Assembly: GCF_000379685.1 (NCBI RefSeq)
Contig: NZ_KB903283.1
Location: forward strand, 274,820-338,819
Direction of reading: 5' to 3'
Length of the DNA stretch: 64,000 bases
Origin: Catelliglobosispora koreensis DSM 44566
GTDB taxonomy: Bacteria > Actinomycetota > Actinomycetes > Mycobacteriales > Micromonosporaceae
How positions within the stretch are numbered: position 1 is the stretch's first letter; each line of letters opens with the position of its first letter. The notes under the pieces are model-generated. The model saw only the letters and a list, made by a program, of their open reading frames with translations, searched no databases and had not been told where the DNA came from. Positions 10,426 to 17,206 of the stretch are shown here, one piece after another. A program made the position numbers and the translations under genes.

Positions 10426-11178
10426 GTGAGCGATGAGCCGCCCGTATTCCTTGGCCTAGCCGGGCACCCGTTGCGCTGGCGGCTGCTGGGCGAACTCGCC
10501 CGCAGCGACCGGCAGGTGCACGAGCTGACGGCGTTAGTGGGTCAGCCGCAGAACCTCGTGTCCTATCACCTCGGCCGCTTGCGCAAGGCGAGTCTGGTCA
10601 CGACCCGGCGCAGCTCGGCTGACGGTCGCGACACCTACTACAGCGTCGACCTCGCCCTGTGCGGTCAGTTGCTGGCTGCCGCCGGCGGCGCTTTGCACCC
10701 GGCGCTGCTGCTCGCCCGGCCCGAACCGCCGGCACCTCGACGAGGCAAGGCGCCGGTGCGGGTGCTGTTCCTGTGCACTGGCAACAGTTCCCGCTCGCAG
10801 ATGGCCGAGGCGATGCTGCGCAAGGCAGCCGGAAAAGCCGTGCACGTGCGCAGTGCGGGCAACGACCCCAAGCCGGTACACGAGCACGCGATCACGGCGA
10901 TGGCCGAGCACGGCATCGACCTGAGTGCGGCCCGCTCCAAGCACTTGGAGCAGTTCAAGGACGAGCGGTTCGACTATGTGGTCACGTTATGTGACCGCGT
11001 CAGGGAGGTCTGCCCGGAGTTTCCCGGTGGGCCGCAGCCCGTGCACTGGAGCATGCCCGACCCGTCGAAAGAGCCCGACGGCTATCCGGCGTTTCAGCGC
11101 ACCGCCACCGAAGTGGACAGCCGGATTCGCTTTCTGCTGCACCGCATCTTGCCCGTCTCAACTGTGGAGGAATCATGA
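10426..11178 (+). CDS. ArsR repressor fused to LMW-phosphatase-type arsenate reductase
   Basis: About 250 residues with two domains. Residues 1-95 form an ArsR-type winged helix (GHPLRWRLLGELARS, QNLVSYHLGRLRKASLV). Residues 110-250 form a low-molecular-weight phosphatase/arsenate reductase with the catalytic loop CTGNSSR (Cys about 117, Arg about 123) and the DP segment SMPDPSKE. The protein would sense arsenic-type stress, regulate its own promoter and reduce arsenate to arsenite. I chose the GTG at 10426 because TATTAT lies 6 nt upstream; ATG codons at 10408 and 10411 lie inside the operator. The gene overlaps the next by 4 bp. No arsenite exporter is seen nearby. Confidence 0.88.
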   Translation: MSDEPPVFLGLAGHPLRWRLLGELARSDRQVHELTALVGQPQNLVSYHLGRLRKASLVTTRRSSADGRDTYYSVDLALCGQLLAAAGGALHPALLLARPEPPAPRRGKAPVRVLFLCTGNSSRSQMAEAMLRKAAGKAVHVRSAGNDPKPVHEHAITAMAEHGIDLSAARSKHLEQFKDERFDYVVTLCDRVREVCPEFPGGPQPVHWSMPDPSKEPDGYPAFQRTATEVDSRIRFLLHRILPVSTVEES

Positions 11179-11567
11179 GCATCGCGTCAGGTGACATGGT
11201 CTGCGTCCGGTACATGGTGGACGATGTCCAGGCCGCCGTCGACTTCTACACCACCCACTTCGGCTTCACCGTCAACATGACCGCGTTGCCAGCGTTCGCC
11301 GATGTGACCCGGGGCCATCTGCGGCTGTTGCTCGCCGGGCCGAAAAGCTCGGCTGGCCGGGCGATGCCAGACGGGCGCAAGCCGGGGCCAGGTGGCTGGA
11401 ACCGGCTTCATTTCATCGTCGATGACATCGGCGCCGAAGTAGAACGCCTGCGGGAAGCGGGCGTGACGTTCCGCAACGACATCATTAAAGGACCCGGTGG
11501 ACGTCAGATCCTCCTCGACGATCCGTCCGGAAATCCGGTCGAGCTATTCCAGCCCGCGGACGCGTGA
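11175..11567 (+). CDS. VOC (glyoxalase/bleomycin resistance) family protein
   Basis: 130 residues, the usual single-chain VOC length with two beta-alpha-beta-beta-beta modules. Visible landmarks are VRYMVDDVQAAVDFYTTHFG in module one and WNRLHFIVDDIGAEVERLR with QILLDDPSGNPVELF in module two. Members bind metals and act as lyases, dioxygenases or resistance proteins; the substrate cannot be read here. ATGA overlaps join it to the arsenic fusion gene upstream and to the esterase downstream, so the three are probably one operon. Confidence 0.85.
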   Translation: MSIASGDMVCVRYMVDDVQAAVDFYTTHFGFTVNMTALPAFADVTRGHLRLLLAGPKSSAGRAMPDGRKPGPGGWNRLHFIVDDIGAEVERLREAGVTFRNDIIKGPGGRQILLDDPSGNPVELFQPADA

Positions 11568-12655
11568 CGGCCGTGTCTACCTTTGAGTTCACTTGGCAGG
11601 AAAGCGATCCCAGCCACCCCGCACAAGATGTGCTGGTTCGCCTCATCGGGTTTGACAATGTTTACGACACCCGCGAGCTTGGCCCTTATCTGCTGAAGCG
11701 CGCAGACGCCAGCGGTCAGTGGACGGGAACCGTTGAGCTGCCTGACGAGGTGCGGACGAGCTATCAGTTCTGCCCGGCGCGGGACTTCCGCATCCCACCG
11801 TCCGGATTGGACGAGGACGGCTGGATGAAGGTGATCGCGACAGGCGTGCCCGATCCAGCCGTGCCCAACACGATCGGCCCCGTCTACGGAAACTCCCGCG
11901 CGGCATCGATTCTGGAAATGCCGGGTGCCTCGCCGCAGCCGTGGTGGGAGCACCGTGCAGGGGTCGCTCAGGGGACGGTTCAGGAACTGGTGACTGGACG
12001 GGACTGGCCGTCATCGCTGCACGTGTATTCCCCGCCAGTCGCCCCTGGCGGGCCGTTGCCGGTTGTCGTCATGTTTGACGCGCAGGCTTGGGTGCCTATC
12101 GGCATCACGGCGACGTTTGACAACCTGATCGCGGAAGAGCTTGTGCCACCTTTCGTGGCCGCGATGGCTGGCTATCCCTTCGGTCCGGCGCGGGTGCGCG
12201 GGCTGACGTATCCGGCGGTTCACCTCCAGTACCTCATGGAGGATTTGATGCCGTTGCTTGTCAAGGATTTCGGGGGGACGACGGAGGCATCGCGGACGGT
12301 CCTGATCGGGCAAAGCCTCGGTGGTCTCGCCGCGGTTAGCATCGCGCTAAAGGCACCGCACCGGTTCGGCAACGTGCTCAGTCAATCGGCGTCGGTTTGG
12401 TGGCCGGGCACCGAGGAGGGCCAGCTATCTGGAGACGGCGTCATCGCTGAGGCGGCGGCTGGCCACAAGCAGGTGCGGTTCTGGCTTGAGGCCGGAGCGC
12501 TTGAGGATGGCCTCGTCGAGGGGAACCGGGATCTTCACAAAGTCCTTGGGCAGCATGGCTTTGACGTCACCTACCGCGAATACCAAGGCGGGCATGACTT
12601 CGCGTGCTGGCGTGGCGGCATCGCCGATGGGCTGATCGCGTTGCTCAACCGTTGA
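11564..12655 (+). CDS. Enterochelin-esterase-like (Fes) alpha/beta hydrolase
   Basis: 363 residues. An N-terminal beta-sandwich of about 130 residues (FEFTWQESDPSHPAQDV) precedes an esterase D-type hydrolase with nucleophile motif GQSLGG and a C-terminal catalytic His in GGHDFACWR. Family members hydrolyse ferric siderophore esters in the cytoplasm to release iron. The GTG start overlaps the VOC gene by 4 bp. The 3' end overlaps the convergent exonuclease gene by 11 bp. No siderophore synthesis or uptake genes are nearby, so the substrate stays open. Confidence 0.82.
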   Translation: MTAVSTFEFTWQESDPSHPAQDVLVRLIGFDNVYDTRELGPYLLKRADASGQWTGTVELPDEVRTSYQFCPARDFRIPPSGLDEDGWMKVIATGVPDPAVPNTIGPVYGNSRAASILEMPGASPQPWWEHRAGVAQGTVQELVTGRDWPSSLHVYSPPVAPGGPLPVVVMFDAQAWVPIGITATFDNLIAEELVPPFVAAMAGYPFGPARVRGLTYPAVHLQYLMEDLMPLLVKDFGGTTEASRTVLIGQSLGGLAAVSIALKAPHRFGNVLSQSASVWWPGTEEGQLSGDGVIAEAAAGHKQVRFWLEAGALEDGLVEGNRDLHKVLGQHGFDVTYREYQGGHDFACWRGGIADGLIALLNR

Positions 12656-13670
12656 TCTCGAACAGCGAGAGCTGACCGGGGATCTGCTCGCGTGCCTTAC
12701 GGCGTGCTTTGCGCACAGCGGGAGGCTTCTCCACGGTGGGCTTCGCTGGGTCAGCGGGACTGGTCAGCGCCCACAACGGCGCGTCAAGCTCAATGCCACG
12801 CGACGACAGGACCTTGTTCACCGCGCCAGGGTCAAGCGGCAGCATCGCCGTTTCCAGCTTCGGCATCGGCAGTGCGACACGCAGGTTCATCAGGCTGCGG
12901 TTGCGGTCGACGATGTCGCGTGCCTCCGGGATGCCGAGCTGCTCAGCGGCCAGCTCGCCCACAGCGGCCCGCACCGACTGCGTGTCGCCACGATCGATAG
13001 TGGCCCAGGCGGCGTCAACGGTGCCGAAAACGTTGAGCAGGCGTGCCGCTGTCGCTGCCCGGAAACGGCTGACACCATGCAGATTGTCAGACGGTTCGCC
13101 ACGCAGGGCTGAATAGTCACGGTATTGCCAGGGTTGCACCCCACACGTGTTAACCAATCGCGGGGCGTCGACCATCACCGCGCTATCGAATCCACCGTTG
13201 CGGATGCGAATGACCGAGGTCGATTCATTGATCAAGGCAAAAGCGTCACGGTCGGCGGTCAGCAGCACCGACTGCCAGCCGCGCAGCCTCGCCTGCTCGG
13301 CACAACTGGCCAGCGCGTCGCTAGCCTCGAAAGCTGGCGGCGACACTGTGCACACGCCAGCCGCCCACAGCAGATCTGGTCCCTCGACGATCTGGTGGGC
13401 GAGGTCTTTAGGCGTGGCCCGGCGGCTTGCCCGATAAGGCGGATACTGAGCTTTACGTGCCGAATAATCAGGACAGTCGAACCCGACGATTACCGCGTCT
13501 GGCCGCAACTGGGCCGCAGCCCGCGCGAGATAGCCAACCAGGCCCTTTAGTGCCCAAACCGGCCGTCCAATGTGATCACGCGCCCCCTCTATCGCCGCCG
13601 CATGGTGGGCGTGATGGAGCAAGCTGTTTCCGTCAGCAACGAGAAGCAGCGGGGCGCGGGTCGCCGGCAC
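12645..13670 (-). CDS. 5'-3' exonuclease (DNA polymerase I N-terminal type)
   Basis: 341 residues. The fold is that of the stand-alone 5' nuclease/flap endonuclease. It opens with LLLVADGNSLLHHAHHA, has a metal-site-like run VIVGFDCPDYSARKAQYPPY, the segment LLTADRDAFALINESTSVI, and a helix-hairpin-helix-like stretch ALRGEPSDNLHGVSRF. Enzymes of this type remove RNA primers and flaps during replication and repair. The start is GTG. It is convergent with the Fes-like gene. Confidence 0.88.
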   Translation of the reverse strand: MPATRAPLLLVADGNSLLHHAHHAAAIEGARDHIGRPVWALKGLVGYLARAAAQLRPDAVIVGFDCPDYSARKAQYPPYRASRRATPKDLAHQIVEGPDLLWAAGVCTVSPPAFEASDALASCAEQARLRGWQSVLLTADRDAFALINESTSVIRIRNGGFDSAVMVDAPRLVNTCGVQPWQYRDYSALRGEPSDNLHGVSRFRAATAARLLNVFGTVDAAWATIDRGDTQSVRAAVGELAAEQLGIPEARDIVDRNRSLMNLRVALPMPKLETAMLPLDPGAVNKVLSSRGIELDAPLWALTSPADPAKPTVEKPPAVRKARRKAREQIPGQLSLFEING

Positions 13671-13674
13671 GCGC

Positions 13675-13944
13675 TCAGAGTATTTCCTTACCCACGATGA
13701 TCGCCAATGGCCAATGCGACCAGGCTACTGCGCGAGGATCTGGAGGTTGCGCGACATGACCAAGGTCGACTTGCTGGCGGTCGTAGCCGCTCCAGCGGAC
13801 GGTGAACTTCTTCTGCCGTAACGATTGCAGGGCTGCCGCCTTGCGGAGGGGGTCCTGCGAGAGCTCAGCTTGCTCGAACTCGGCGACGGCCGCGTCCACT
13901 TCAGCGGGGTCGTAGCCGCGCAGGACCTTGGTGAAGTTGTTCAT
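13675..13944 (-). CDS. Small DivIVA-like domain protein
   Basis: 89 residues beginning MNNFTKVLRGYDPAEVDAAV. The run RGYDPAEVDA is the hallmark of DivIVA/SepIVA N-terminal motifs, and a second partial copy occurs as WSGYDRQQVD. It probably binds membranes or cell-division proteins, but is much shorter than true DivIVA. A TACGCT -10 box (minus strand, 13952-13957) lies 7 nt before the ATG, suggesting a leaderless transcript. Only 4 bp separate its stop from the exonuclease start, so the two may share an operon. Confidence 0.6.
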   Translation of the reverse strand: MNNFTKVLRGYDPAEVDAAVAEFEQAELSQDPLRKAAALQSLRQKKFTVRWSGYDRQQVDLGHVAQPPDPRAVAWSHWPLAIIVGKEIL

Positions 13945-14019
13945 GTGAGGGAGCGTAGGCCGCCATGTCAATTGACGCGCCCAAGGGCTTTTAATGTCGT
14001 CTTTACCTGGCTCGGGCGG

Positions 14020-14038
14020 TGTTATGGGCGGCCTAACA
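14020..14038. promoter_or_regulatory. Inverted repeat TGTTATG-N5-CCTAACA before the Xaa-Pro aminopeptidase
   Basis: A 19-bp element with one mismatch between arms (TGTTATG and CCTAACA). It matches the perfect repeats at 17113-17136 and 19821-19839, which precede a protease and a peptide transporter. It lies about 50 bp before the aminopeptidase start. It fits the T-N11-A outline of LysR-type sites. Confidence 0.55.
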
Positions 14039-14088
14039 GTGACCGTGACAGCTTGATTGCGCACTGTCAGCTTTGATCGCATGGTCCT

Positions 14089-15396
14089 ATGACCAAGTTC
14101 CGCACCGGAAGCCATGACTTTCCGGTCACTGATCAGCTGTCAGCATTCATGCGCACCGGGTGGCTTGACTCCACATTGGAGCCTGCACTCGACGACGTCG
14201 CGCCGTGGGCAGCCCGGCGCCGGGCCAGGGTCGCCTCGGCCTTGGGCCGGCGGATAGCCGTGGCCGCGGGCACGTTCAAGCAGCGCGCGAACGACCAGGA
14301 CTACCGGTTCCGGGCGGATTCGAACTATGTCTGGCTGACCGGTGATCAGTCGAGCGATGGTGTGGTGGTCATCGAGGCGGATGGGGAATCCACGCTCTAC
14401 CTGCGGCCACGGTCACCTCGCGACACTGGTGAGTTCTACCAGGACCGCAGGTATGGCGAGCTGTGGGCGGGACGGCGCGCGACGTTGGGTGAAACATCTG
14501 CGCGCCTTGGCATCGCGACCCGTCACCTTGACGCGTTCGAAGGCGAGGTGACGAGTGACGATGAGTTCGAGGCCGTGCTATCGGAACTGCGGCTCGTCAA
14601 GGATGAGTGGGAGATAGCCCAGCTTGAGGACGCTGTCGCCATCACCACCCGTGGTTTTGAAGACGTCGTGCGCGCGATGCCACAGCGGCTGGGGGAGCGG
14701 CACCTGGAGGGTGTGTTCTGGCAACGTGCCCGCCTTGAGGGCAATGATGTCGGCTATCACTCCATCGTCGCCTCCGGTGCGCACGCGGCGACGCTGCACT
14801 GGATCGACAATGACGGTCCGTTGCGGGACGGGGATCTGCTGCTCCTGGACGCGGGAGTGGAGAACAGAAACCTCTACACCGCTGATGTGACAAGGGTTTT
14901 GCCGATCTCGGGCCGGTTTACTCCGTTGCAGCGCGACCTGTATGAGTTGTGCCGGGCCGCCAATGACGCCGCGCTAGAGACGCTCAAGCCGGGCCGTCCA
15001 TACCGTGATTTTCACCGGGCGGCGATGACAGTACTAGCGAATGGTCTTGGAGATCTTGGGGTTTTGCCTTGCCCGGTTGAGGAAGCGCTGCAGACCGGCG
15101 TTTACCGGCGGTGGACCTTGTGCGGTTCGGGGCACATGCTGGGCCTGGATCTGCATGACTGTGGCAAGGCGCGCGCATCGGAATACCTCGACGGCACCCT
15201 GGCTGAAAACCACGTGCTCACGGTTGAGCCGGGCATCTATTTTCAGCCAGATGACGGGCTGATCCCACCTGAGCTGCGCGGCATGGGATTCCGCATCGAG
15301 GAGGACATTCTCATAACCTCCAGTGGGTACCGGATCCTCTCAGACGGATTGCCACGCACCGCGGCGGATGTGGAGGCGTGGATGAGCAAGCTCTGA
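14089..15396 (+). CDS. Xaa-Pro aminopeptidase (M24B family)
   Basis: 435 residues, the usual length for PepP-type enzymes. The N-terminal creatinase-like domain contains DYRFRADSNYVWLTG. The C-terminal pita-bread domain shows the metal ligands in order: LLLLDAGVE (Asp), YTADVTR (Asp), GSGHMLGLDLHD (His), TVEPGIYF (Glu) and GFRIEEDI (Glu). It removes N-terminal residues from peptides with proline at position two, in the cytoplasm. It faces the LysR gene tail to tail with a 3-bp gap. With the protease and peptide transporter nearby and a matching inverted repeat upstream, it probably completes peptide catabolism. Confidence 0.93.
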   Translation: MTKFRTGSHDFPVTDQLSAFMRTGWLDSTLEPALDDVAPWAARRRARVASALGRRIAVAAGTFKQRANDQDYRFRADSNYVWLTGDQSSDGVVVIEADGESTLYLRPRSPRDTGEFYQDRRYGELWAGRRATLGETSARLGIATRHLDAFEGEVTSDDEFEAVLSELRLVKDEWEIAQLEDAVAITTRGFEDVVRAMPQRLGERHLEGVFWQRARLEGNDVGYHSIVASGAHAATLHWIDNDGPLRDGDLLLLDAGVENRNLYTADVTRVLPISGRFTPLQRDLYELCRAANDAALETLKPGRPYRDFHRAAMTVLANGLGDLGVLPCPVEEALQTGVYRRWTLCGSGHMLGLDLHDCGKARASEYLDGTLAENHVLTVEPGIYFQPDDGLIPPELRGMGFRIEEDILITSSGYRILSDGLPRTAADVEAWMSKL

Positions 15397-15399
15397 GGC

Positions 15400-16347
15400 T
15401 CAGGCACGGGGGTGACGCTGACTCCACGCGTGATAGTGCGGTGTCTGCATGATCAGCTGACGGTAGGTGTCGGCGGCGTAGCGGTGCAGCAACGGCGCGA
15501 GCGGTGCCGCTGGGCCGTCGCGCCGCCACGCGAGCAGTTGCCGCAGCCGGATCGGTGAACCCTGGATCGGCTTCACCGTCACGCCGTACACAGGGCGCAT
15601 GGTTGGCTGGCACACCGAAATGCCGACACCGGAGGCGATGAAGTTCATCAGGTTTTTCTCGTCTAGCAGCACGTGCGTCCGCTTAGGCGAGAAGCCAGCC
15701 CGGGTGCAGGCGTCAAAGAAGATGTCGGGCCAGCCCGCGCCGTCATCGGGAGTGATGAACCAGGCCTCGTCAGACAGTTCAGCTAGCGGCACCTCCACCC
15801 GTTGCGCGAGCGGATGGTTCGACGGCAGCGCGACAAAGGCCGGCTCGGTGGCGAAGGCACGGCTCACGACCGCATCGGAATCGCGCAGTTCCCGGCCCGG
15901 AAAGTCCAGCACCAGCGCGGCGTCGATGACATCGGCCTCAAGCATCTCCAGCAACGTGGCGATGGCGTATTCGCTCTTGACCACCACCGACACCTCGGGA
16001 TGACCCTTTTTGATCTGGGTCACCAGACCGGGCAGCACCGGGGTGATGGTCCCGCCGAGCCGCAGCGTCAGACCGTCCACATTGGAAGGTGAGGAGGGAC
16101 GCTGCACGAGAGCGTCGACCCGGGCGAGGATGTCATGCGCGGCACTGACCACCTCTTGTCCTAGCGCGGTGAGTTCCACCCCGGTATTGGTGCGCGTGAA
16201 CAGGGTGCCGCCGAGCAAGCGCTCCAGCCGGCTCAGCTGGGTGCTCAGCGCAGGTTGCGAGAACCCGAGGGCCAGTGCGGCATTGCCAAGGCTTCCCGCC
16301 TCAGCGATGGCGCACAGGATCCGAAGGTGCCGCAGCTCCAGCTTCAT
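15400..16347 (-). CDS. LysR-family transcriptional regulator
   Basis: About 315 residues. The N-terminal helix-turn-helix is typical (LRHLRILCAIAEAGSLGNAA, FSQPALSTQLSRLERLLG) and a periplasmic-binding-like effector domain follows. I chose the ATG at 16347 because a CACAAT -10 box lies 7 nt upstream; ATG or GTG-type starts at 16356 and 16374 are alternatives. It lies between an aminopeptidase gene and a protease/transporter region that carry shared T-N11-A-type repeats, so it is the best local candidate for their regulator (inference). Confidence 0.88.
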   Translation of the reverse strand: MKLELRHLRILCAIAEAGSLGNAALALGFSQPALSTQLSRLERLLGGTLFTRTNTGVELTALGQEVVSAAHDILARVDALVQRPSSPSNVDGLTLRLGGTITPVLPGLVTQIKKGHPEVSVVVKSEYAIATLLEMLEADVIDAALVLDFPGRELRDSDAVVSRAFATEPAFVALPSNHPLAQRVEVPLAELSDEAWFITPDDGAGWPDIFFDACTRAGFSPKRTHVLLDEKNLMNFIASGVGISVCQPTMRPVYGVTVKPIQGSPIRLRQLLAWRRDGPAAPLAPLLHRYAADTYRQLIMQTPHYHAWSQRHPRA

Positions 16348-16375
16348 GGCGACCATTGTGCTGGGAAGGGGCATG

Positions 16376-17065
16376 TTACGTAAGCGCCGTACCGGATTCG
16401 AAGCCCAGCCTTAACCCGACGCCACGGACGGTGTGCAAATAGCGCGGCCGGCCGGCGGTGTCACCCAGCTTTCGCCGAAGCCAGCTCAGGTGCACGTTGA
16501 TGGTGCGGTCGAGGTCGGCGGTTGACTCCGGCCACACCGCGACGGCGAGCTCGGCGCGCAAGACGACCTCTCCAGCACGGGTCGCCAGGCATGCCAGCAG
16601 GTCGAATTCGCGGCGCGAAAGCCCTAGCGGCTTGCCGTCGAGCCAGGCTAAGCGCTGCGCCTTGTCCAGGGTCAGGCCGCCGACGCCGAGCAGTTGTTCG
16701 GGCCGCGCATGACGGGTGGCCAGGGCGACGTTGACCCTGTTGCGCAGCTGGACCGCCGAAAACGGCACGGACAGAAAGTCGTCGGCGCCCGCGGCGAGAA
16801 ACGCGTCAAGATTTGCTGGCGGGCCGGGGTCAATGAGCACTATCGGCGCGGGAGTGCGGGTGCGGATAGCCCGGACAGCGTCAACACTGTCCACTTCAGA
16901 ATGGCGCGGATCGACCAGGGTGAGGTCAACAGCCGTTTCCTCAAGGGCGGAACAGGCGGCGGCACGGGTGTGCCGGACTTCGACCTGATGGCCCGCCTCG
17001 CTGAGAACCCGTCCCACGCGTGTTCCGGCACCGTGCTCGGCGACGAGGAGAAGGTTCGGGGGCAT
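16376..17065 (-). CDS. Orphan OmpR/PhoB-type response regulator
   Basis: 229 residues. The receiver domain (1-115) has the phospho-acceptor region LTLVDPRHSE and the conserved SVPFS loop where the usual KP is lost. The C-terminal winged helix carries LSRREFDLLACLATRAGEVV and TINVHLSWLRRKLGD, ending RYLHTVRGVGLRLG. No histidine kinase is adjacent. It lies 28 bp before the LysR gene on the same strand, so the two may be co-transcribed, and it is divergent from the M9 protease gene. Confidence 0.85.
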   Translation of the reverse strand: MPPNLLLVAEHGAGTRVGRVLSEAGHQVEVRHTRAAACSALEETAVDLTLVDPRHSEVDSVDAVRAIRTRTPAPIVLIDPGPPANLDAFLAAGADDFLSVPFSAVQLRNRVNVALATRHARPEQLLGVGGLTLDKAQRLAWLDGKPLGLSRREFDLLACLATRAGEVVLRAELAVAVWPESTADLDRTINVHLSWLRRKLGDTAGRPRYLHTVRGVGLRLGFESGTALT

Positions 17066-17112
17066 ACGGCGATCCGACCAAACCGTTAACGCCTCGGCAA
17101 GCCACGCACGTC

Positions 17113-17136
17113 GATGTTATGTGCGGTCATAACATC
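17113..17136. promoter_or_regulatory. Perfect inverted repeat before the M9 protease gene
   Basis: GATGTTATG (17113-17121), 6-nt spacer, CATAACATC (17128-17136). It sits between the response regulator and protease genes. The core TGTTATG/CATAACA recurs at 19821-19839 and, with one mismatch, at 14020-14038. Confidence 0.8.
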
Positions 17137-17159
17137 CGCGTCCGCGCATAAAGTCAATG

Positions 17160-17198
17160 TTAAATGCGCTCGAACTCCCCGCGAACGCTCCATAGCGT
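17160..17198 (+). promoter_or_regulatory. Leaderless promoter of the M9 protease gene
   Basis: TTAAAT (17160-17165), 27 bp, then TAGCGT (17193-17198), 8 nt before the ATG at 17207. The same two boxes with the same 27-bp spacing occur at 19866-19904. TAGCGT fits the TANNNT -10 pattern, and its distance to the ATG implies a leaderless mRNA. Confidence 0.65.
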
Positions 17199-17206
17199 CG
17201 CCGGCC

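Noticed and set aside
16376-16383. TTACGTAA palindrome between the LysR and response regulator genes
   Set aside because: It is formed by the response regulator's last codon and stop; too short to call an operator.
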